This document shows positions 59,388 through 64,000 of a stretch of DNA of 64,000 nucleotides, one piece after another. The DNA is from Candidatus Woesearchaeota archaeon (GTDB lineage: Archaea; Nanobdellota; Nanobdellia; Woesearchaeales; ARS49): NCBI GenBank assembly GCA_019322895.1, contig JAHWHZ010000001.1, forward strand, positions 124,001 to 188,000, read 5' to 3'. How positions within the stretch are numbered: position 1 is the stretch's first letter; each line of letters starts with the position of its first letter. The notes below the pieces were generated by a model. The model was not told the DNA's origin and searched no databases. It saw only the letters and a list, made by a program, of their open reading frames with translations. Position numbers and translations under genes: made by a program.

Positions 59388-60158
59388 ATGGCTAAGGGGG
59401 AGCGCATAGAAGATATTCTTAAAGGCAGAAGAACCACCTGCGAGGGCATAGAATATTACCGGGTCAAGACTTTTATAGAGGATCTCCGCATTCCTATCAC
59501 AGAATACCTTGAAGCGCATATCGCTGACTGGCAGACAGGCAGGATAAAGAGCAGGCAAAACCAGGATTTTTACATTCCACTGGATAAAGTCGGCTTCTAT
59601 GATATAGAAAACAGGGGGCTGAGCCACAATCACCAGATTTTTCTTAACGGCCTGCTTTATTTCAATGGCAAGAAAAAACTGGTTTATGACGGGCTTTTTG
59701 CAAGGGACTCGCTTGAGGAAAAAGCAATATTGAAAGCATTCCTTAAAAGGGCAAAATCACTTGAAGGGCTCATCACTTTCAATGGCGCTTTTGACTTGAG
59801 CAGGACAAAGGAAAGATTGAGAGAGCCGCACGTGACTTACTGGTTGTGGCCTGAAGAAAAGCATCTTGATGTAAGACATGCTATCAGCCCGTATAATAAC
59901 ATACATGGCTTAAAAGAAAGCACTCTTATTTCTTATGAGATTGCATTATTTAATTTTAAGCGTCCTGCAGATGATGTTTCTGGTGCAGAGATTCCCAAGG
60001 CATACACAAGATATCTTAACGGCGGAAATCCTGAGCCTCTTGCGCGCGTTGTCAAGCACAATATTCTGGATCTTATTACAACAGCAGCTATCTATGTCTG
60101 GCTCTTAAAGAATCCAGAATATTTTAACAGGAATCTTATTGCCAATCTTAAATTTTAA
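59388..60158 (+). CDS. RNase H-like 3'-5' exonuclease (YprB-type)
   Basis: Protein of 256 residues. The DEDD-like pattern includes GFYDIENRGL (Asp72, Glu74), then LITFNGAFDLSR and finally KHNILDLITTA with His and Asp. This matches YprB-like RNase H-fold proteins. N-terminal ~65 residues are helical and unassigned. TATA ATTAAATATAGG lies at the end of the preceding gene, about 25 nt upstream. Its 3' end overlaps the convergent dnaG by 11 nt. Possible work with the nuclease-like gene just upstream. Confidence 0.75.
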   Translation: MAKGERIEDILKGRRTTCEGIEYYRVKTFIEDLRIPITEYLEAHIADWQTGRIKSRQNQDFYIPLDKVGFYDIENRGLSHNHQIFLNGLLYFNGKKKLVYDGLFARDSLEEKAILKAFLKRAKSLEGLITFNGAFDLSRTKERLREPHVTYWLWPEEKHLDVRHAISPYNNIHGLKESTLISYEIALFNFKRPADDVSGAEIPKAYTRYLNGGNPEPLARVVKHNILDLITTAAIYVWLLKNPEYFNRNLIANLKF

Positions 60159-61971
60159 GAGAAGTTTCATGCAGCTTATATTCCAATTCAATCTGTTTTG
60201 GCATCAACAATTCAAGTGCTCTCTGATTTTTCTTGAGCCGTGCATCTTCCAGCTGTTCCTGCAATTCATTTAGTTGGAAGCGATAGTATGAGTAAAGCAG
60301 TCTTTTCGCGACTTTTTCTGCAGATACCGGCGGCGCAGGTGTTCTTTGCAGTGTGCTCACAAGCCTATAGACTTCTGACTCAGTTATCGGAAGCTTGCCT
60401 GTTCTTGCATGCTCAATCACTTTTCTTGGAAGGTCTTCAGTAGCTTCTTGGTCGTAAAATTCAGGCGCGCTTTGCAATCCGTGGTCTGAATTTGCTTCGC
60501 CGTTCTTTGGTTTCTTGCTCTGGAAATAAGAGAAAAACGCGCGCATTGTGACATCACTGAACTGTTCTGGGGAAAGCTCCCATGCAAAAAGATTCCTGTA
60601 CGCAGGCCTTCTTAGCAAAAAACAGCAAACAAGGTACTCATATTTTCTTTGCAAAAACGGGCTTATCTTCAAGTCTATTTGCTGGCTGAATTTATCAGAA
60701 TAATTAATGAATTCTGCAACAGTGTTAGGATCTAGATCAAGTTTTTTTGCTGCTTCATCGACATAAACTGCGCATGCAGGGGCGTCTGGCGCCAGGCGCA
60801 GGAATGGAGCAAGCTCTCTTAACACTGCGTTTTTGTTTTCTGCGGTTTTAATTTCATGCCTGCTCAAAATATCTTTAAGGGTGAATTCAAAAAGGGGCTT
60901 TGCAGAATCTATCCTTGACCTGAATCTATCTCCTTCTTCTGCAATCATTTCTGCAGGGTCTTTTCCAGGCAGGAGTATCAAGCTTACATTCAGGTCTGCG
61001 CTCATCATGAGTCTTGCTGCCTTGATTGCATTTTTTTTGCCTGCAGAATCAGGATCAAAACAAAGAACAATATCATCTGTTATTTTTTTGAGCGCAATCG
61101 CATGCTGGTTTGTGAAGGCTGTTCCTGCTGTTGCAATTGCATGCTCTAATCCGTATTGATGCGCCATCGATGCATCTGTATACCCTTCAAAAACAAGAAT
61201 GTGCCCTTCTTTGCGCGCAAATCTTCTTGCAATGTGCAGCAGGTAAAGATAGTTTTCTTTCTTGAATATTGAAATCTCTCTTGGATTCAAGTATTTTATC
61301 TGCTCATCTGGATCAAGTGTTCTTCCTCCAAAACCAAGCACCTTGCCGTCAATATCATGGAGCGGAAACAAGATCCTGTTCCTGTAAAAATCAACATGTC
61401 CTTCTCCAGATCTTTTCTTTGTAATCAAGCTCGCTTTTTCAAGGACTTCTGCACCGTATCTTCTTTCAAGCCTCTCAAGCAGAAAATCCCATGCAGCAGG
61501 TGCATAGCCTATCCTGTGCTTCATTAGATGCTCTTCTGTGAATCCTCTTTTTTGCATGTAGTCTCTTGCTGCCTGGGCAGCTGGCCCTTCTTTGAAAAAA
61601 GCATAGTAAAGTGCTCTTGCTTCGCTGAGTGCAGTATACAAGGCATCTGTCTCTTTTTTTCTTGTAGGGCGTCCGGTTTCCTCTATTTCAATGCCAGTCT
61701 CATTTGCAAGCATTTTCACTGCTGTTGGAAAATCCACGCGGTCCATCTCCATCACAAAGGTATAAATATTGCCTGCTTTTCCGCACCCAAAGCACTTGAA
61801 AATCTGCCTTTGGGGGCTTACATTAAAAGAAGCCTTTGTGTCTGGATGAAAAGGGCAGATTCCTGTAAAATTCTGTCCTGTTTTTTTCAGAGGGACATAT
61901 CTATTTACTATCTCCACTATATTTACACTGTGTTTTACTTTCTCAATTGATTCTTCTTTTATATGCCCCAT
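60148..61971 (-). CDS. dnaG: Bacterial-type DNA primase DnaG
   Basis: Protein of 607 residues with the full bacterial order: CHC2 zinc finger (Cys39, His42, Cys60, Cys63; CPFHPDTKASF and FKCFGCGKAGN), an RNA-polymerase-like catalytic core (RNRILFPLHDIDGKVLGFGG), TOPRIM with EGYTD (about 265) and CFDPDSAG (about 307), and a helical C-terminal domain like the helicase-binding region. Bacterial primases make RNA primers. Archaea normally have PriSL and a DnaG without the CHC2 finger. It is likely acquired from bacteria or a mobile element. Confidence 0.95.
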   Translation of the reverse strand: MGHIKEESIEKVKHSVNIVEIVNRYVPLKKTGQNFTGICPFHPDTKASFNVSPQRQIFKCFGCGKAGNIYTFVMEMDRVDFPTAVKMLANETGIEIEETGRPTRKKETDALYTALSEARALYYAFFKEGPAAQAARDYMQKRGFTEEHLMKHRIGYAPAAWDFLLERLERRYGAEVLEKASLITKKRSGEGHVDFYRNRILFPLHDIDGKVLGFGGRTLDPDEQIKYLNPREISIFKKENYLYLLHIARRFARKEGHILVFEGYTDASMAHQYGLEHAIATAGTAFTNQHAIALKKITDDIVLCFDPDSAGKKNAIKAARLMMSADLNVSLILLPGKDPAEMIAEEGDRFRSRIDSAKPLFEFTLKDILSRHEIKTAENKNAVLRELAPFLRLAPDAPACAVYVDEAAKKLDLDPNTVAEFINYSDKFSQQIDLKISPFLQRKYEYLVCCFLLRRPAYRNLFAWELSPEQFSDVTMRAFFSYFQSKKPKNGEANSDHGLQSAPEFYDQEATEDLPRKVIEHARTGKLPITESEVYRLVSTLQRTPAPPVSAEKVAKRLLYSYYRFQLNELQEQLEDARLKKNQRALELLMPKQIELEYKLHETSLKI

Positions 61972-62034
61972 TTACCAGCCCCGTTTTAGCTGAATTGCGC
62001 AAGAAATATAAAGATTTCTCTATTTTAATCAGAT

Positions 62035-62460
62035 ATGGCGGGGAGAATAAAGAATACTTTCTGTATTGTGCAGGAGAATGGCTTTTTTTGGGAATTTCCA
62101 GATTCAGAGTTTTTGCAGGTCATCGTAGATAAATTAGACAGAAACGAAGTCAGGAGAGCTGCGCAGAGAGATGTTAATATTCTCACAGAACTTATTGAAA
62201 GAAATTATTCTACAGCAGGGATCAAGAGGATTAAAGAGCTTGGCCTTGGCAGTGTTGAGAAAATCTGGCAATATCGCCAGCACCTGATTGACAGGTTTAA
62301 CTGCAGGCTGCGGCAGACAAGGCTTGTGCCTGCCTGGATGGATTGTGACTCTTTTGATTACAGATTTTACAGCAAGACAGAAGAGTTCAAGAAAGCGCTT
62401 CCAAGAGAATATTATTTAGAAGGGGTTGTCCTCACCCAACAAATACCTACCGAACAGTAG
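62035..62460 (+). CDS. Hypothetical protein divergent from dnaG
   Basis: Protein of 141 residues with no recognised domain. It is helical and basic (LDRNEVRRAAQRDVNIL; YRQHLIDRFNCRLRQTRL), with aromatic-rich ends (FYSKTEEFKKALPREYYL). TATA AATATAAAG at about 62003-62011 lies about 25 nt upstream, so it is probably leaderless. The basic helices could bind nucleic acid; its place beside primase and CoiA-like genes supports a DNA-related role as inference only. Confidence 0.6.
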   Translation: MAGRIKNTFCIVQENGFFWEFPDSEFLQVIVDKLDRNEVRRAAQRDVNILTELIERNYSTAGIKRIKELGLGSVEKIWQYRQHLIDRFNCRLRQTRLVPAWMDCDSFDYRFYSKTEEFKKALPREYYLEGVVLTQQIPTEQ

Positions 62461-62466
62461 TTAAAA

Positions 62467-62482
62467 GCGAAAGATTTAAATA
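62467..62482 (+). promoter_or_regulatory. BRE/TATA promoter GCGAAAGATTTAAATA of CoiA-like gene
   Basis: A variant of the common BRE/TATA core (AGA instead of AGC), centred about 30 nt before the ATG at 62505. Confidence 0.5.
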
Positions 62483-62504
62483 CTGCCGTCTTGTTTTCAA
62501 TACT

Positions 62505-63539
62505 ATGTTTTCAGCAGAATCAGACGGAAAAACGTATTATGCATGGGATGTCCATGACCCAAAATCCCGCGCATTTGCCTGCAGATATTGCAAGAGGGAT
62601 GTTATTTATATTTCTCCAAGCACAAGGGATTTTGGCAAGATTCCTGTTTCTGCGCATTTCAGGCATAAGCCGACTGGCGAGGAGCAGGGCATACTCTGGC
62701 ATCCTGAAAGAGAAGCATCTTTTGCAAGAGGGGATGTTGTGCAGGCGCTTGTTGAGAATTTTGAGCCCCTGGATTTTTTCTATGAGTTTGAGACTGACAA
62801 GGTGCATGATCTAGAGGGCCGCTGTTTTGCAAGTGATTTTTCTTTAGTCAGGAAACATTCTGGCAGAGAGACTGTATTCTTTGTGGAAGACAGCAAATTT
62901 AATGCAAGGGAATTAAAGCAAAACATCCGGGCATTGACAACTAATGACATATCTTCAGCAATCATTTTCTGCGCGCAGGGAGAAAAAAATCCGCAAGGTT
63001 TTTATTTCAGGGACCTGAACGACCCTAAGAGGCCTGCTGACTTGAAAAAAATCGACGGCAATGAAAAAGCAGTATATGATCTTGTTGAAACAAATTTTTA
63101 TTTTGACCATGACACAAAAGAATTTTTTGCTGCGCGCTTTCATTCATATCGCGAACGCGGAACAGACTATTGGGGCAATCCCGCCCAGATAGAAAAAAAG
63201 ACCTTCAAGAAACCTCTAATAGCCTGGCGCTCAAGAAGAGTGCTTCCAATAGGCACGATAAACACAGGCCTGCTTTTTTCTCGCCTGATAAATCCAGAAC
63301 TCGAGTATGGACCTATGAAATGCATCGGAGAGCTGGATAAAGCAAAGAAACTGATTGCAGCAAAGACTGGCGAAGGATCTATCCGAGATGAAGCAGAAGA
63401 GCATTTTCTTACTGATATGCGCGAGAATCTCAGCATCAAATTGGCTGATTTGAAAGGCAAGGACAAAGAAAAACCGCACTGGCCTTACAATAAGTTTCAT
63501 CAATGGCTTATTGAGATATGTGACGAACTCAAAGTTTAA
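62505..63539 (+). CDS. CoiA-like competence nuclease-family protein
   Basis: Protein of 344 residues. The N-terminus has the CoiA-like zinc/His pattern: FACRYCKRDVIYI, then VSAHFRHKP and WHPERE. The next part, CFASDFSLVRKHSGRETVFFVEDSKF, has the Asp and Glu placement of a PD-(D/E)XK-like core. The C-terminal ~150 residues are unassigned. CoiA acts in natural transformation in Gram-positive bacteria; homologues in archaea are poorly understood. Ends with a 4-nt overlap with the convergent SWIM gene. Confidence 0.7.
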   Translation: MFSAESDGKTYYAWDVHDPKSRAFACRYCKRDVIYISPSTRDFGKIPVSAHFRHKPTGEEQGILWHPEREASFARGDVVQALVENFEPLDFFYEFETDKVHDLEGRCFASDFSLVRKHSGRETVFFVEDSKFNARELKQNIRALTTNDISSAIIFCAQGEKNPQGFYFRDLNDPKRPADLKKIDGNEKAVYDLVETNFYFDHDTKEFFAARFHSYRERGTDYWGNPAQIEKKTFKKPLIAWRSRRVLPIGTINTGLLFSRLINPELEYGPMKCIGELDKAKKLIAAKTGEGSIRDEAEEHFLTDMRENLSIKLADLKGKDKEKPHWPYNKFHQWLIEICDELKV

Positions 63540-64000
63540 GAATCCATTACCTTCTTTATATGCTTGCAGACATGCTTTTGATATTCTTCAGCAGAAAGAG
63601 TCCTCATATATTCGTCATAGCCGCCAAACTGGCGCCCCCAATATTTTTTAGTAGACATCTTCTTGAAATGCATTCCTTCGCAGGTGCAGTCATAACCTTG
63701 ACCAGGAGTGTGCGTAACTATGTGAAAATCACCTTCTCTTGAGTCAGAGGAAACAACCATCTGCTCTTTGCTTGCATGAAAATGCTGGACAGTATTTTGC
63801 GTGATTGCATTCATTGCCCACAATGCTTTTGCGCACTGCCTGTCTTCATTCTCAAAATCTGCTCTGAATCCATTCCTGTACGCCCGGTATGATTTATAGA
63901 TTTCAAGTGCAAAATCATTCAAGACATTGCCTTGGTCCACAGTCTTTTTTACTAATGCAGTTGGTGCTTGTTTTAATTCTTCCCTGTTCCAGCTCTCAAA
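63536..64000 (-). CDS. SWIM-domain protein, C-terminal part (runs off right edge)
   Basis: The frame is open to the window edge (at least 154 residues; the visible GTG at 63940 is probably internal). The SWIM finger is CxC (YDCTCEGM) followed by VCKHIKK at the C-terminal end. The rest is helical (LNDFALEIYKSYRAYRNGF). The finger is the same type as in the 45175 gene but the flanking domains differ. Beside nuclease-like and primase genes. Confidence 0.65.
   Translation of the reverse strand, partial: FESWNREELKQAPTALVKKTVDQGNVLNDFALEIYKSYRAYRNGFRADFENEDRQCAKALWAMNAITQNTVQHFHASKEQMVVSSDSREGDFHIVTHTPGQGYDCTCEGMHFKKMSTKKYWGRQFGGYDEYMRTLSAEEYQKHVCKHIKKVMDS

Overview
The window is about 64 kb of an AT-rich archaeal chromosome. 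RNA polymerase subunits are of archaeal type, with both large subunits split (B''/B' and A'/A''). There is a TFB, an LSm protein next to L37e, ribosomal proteins L30e and S8e, Taw3, TATA/BRE promoters about 25 nt upstream of starts, many apparently leaderless genes, and intron-bearing tRNAs with bulge-helix-bulge folds. A Woesearchaeota/Pacearchaeota-like DPANN lineage is my best guess: there are several bacterial-type genes (MetRS, a CHC2-zinc-finger DnaG, GGDEF), many short unrecognised genes and an archaeal S-layer protein. That placement is inference.

Layout. 1-2.5 kb: edge of a probable integrated element (archaeal tyrosine recombinase cut by the window start) beside tRNA-Asp, then a HExxH lipoprotein and tRNA-Tyr. 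2.5-14.5 kb: mostly minus-strand genes (secreted/membrane proteins, Rad50-like ATPase, GGDEF protein, tandem-Ig lipoprotein, bacterial-type MetRS, a P-loop kinase, zinc-ribbon and hypothetical proteins). 14.5-27.3 kb: plus-strand small enzymes (phosphatase, methyltransferase, flavin-reductase-like, glycosyltransferase), surface proteins, a type II tRNA-Leu, then Taw3, an MNT-HEPN fusion and a tiny cysteine-rich protein. 27.3-33.8 kb: a candidate small RNA or micro-ORF, a large TIM-barrel-like protein with a coiled-coil insert, an Lrp-type regulator with palindromes at its own promoter, a DEAD-box helicase/cold-shock pair and a stand-alone NFACT-R protein. 33.8-45.1 kb: tRNA-Lys, then rpoH-rpoB''-rpoB'-rpoA'-rpoA''-rpl30e-nusA-rps12-rps7, then TFB. 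45.1-56.9 kb: SWIM-domain protein, corrinoid adenosyltransferase plus AdoCbl-dependent ribonucleotide reductase, ferredoxin, S-layer protein, tRNA-Leu, L37e/LSm, a beta-propeller surface protein and S8e. 57-64 kb: a cluster that looks devoted to DNA handling (repeat-containing PD-(D/E)XK protein, RNase H-like exonuclease, bacterial-type DnaG, CoiA-like protein, second SWIM protein cut by the right edge).

The most unusual signal is in the tRNAs. All five tRNA genes carry at least one intron. Four carry an intron at a non-canonical place (T-stem/T-loop of Tyr, Leu(GAG) and Leu(UAG); D-loop of Lys), and most of these can be folded into bulge-helix-bulge motifs. Three of these four also have an ordinary intron at 37/38. 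The second theme is regulation. One BRE/TATA sequence, CGAAAGCTTTA(T/A)A, precedes the RNA polymerase operon, TFB, the helicase/cold-shock region and a very short transcript, and a near match precedes LSm/L37e. Several other promoters have inverted repeats bracketing or overlapping the TATA box.
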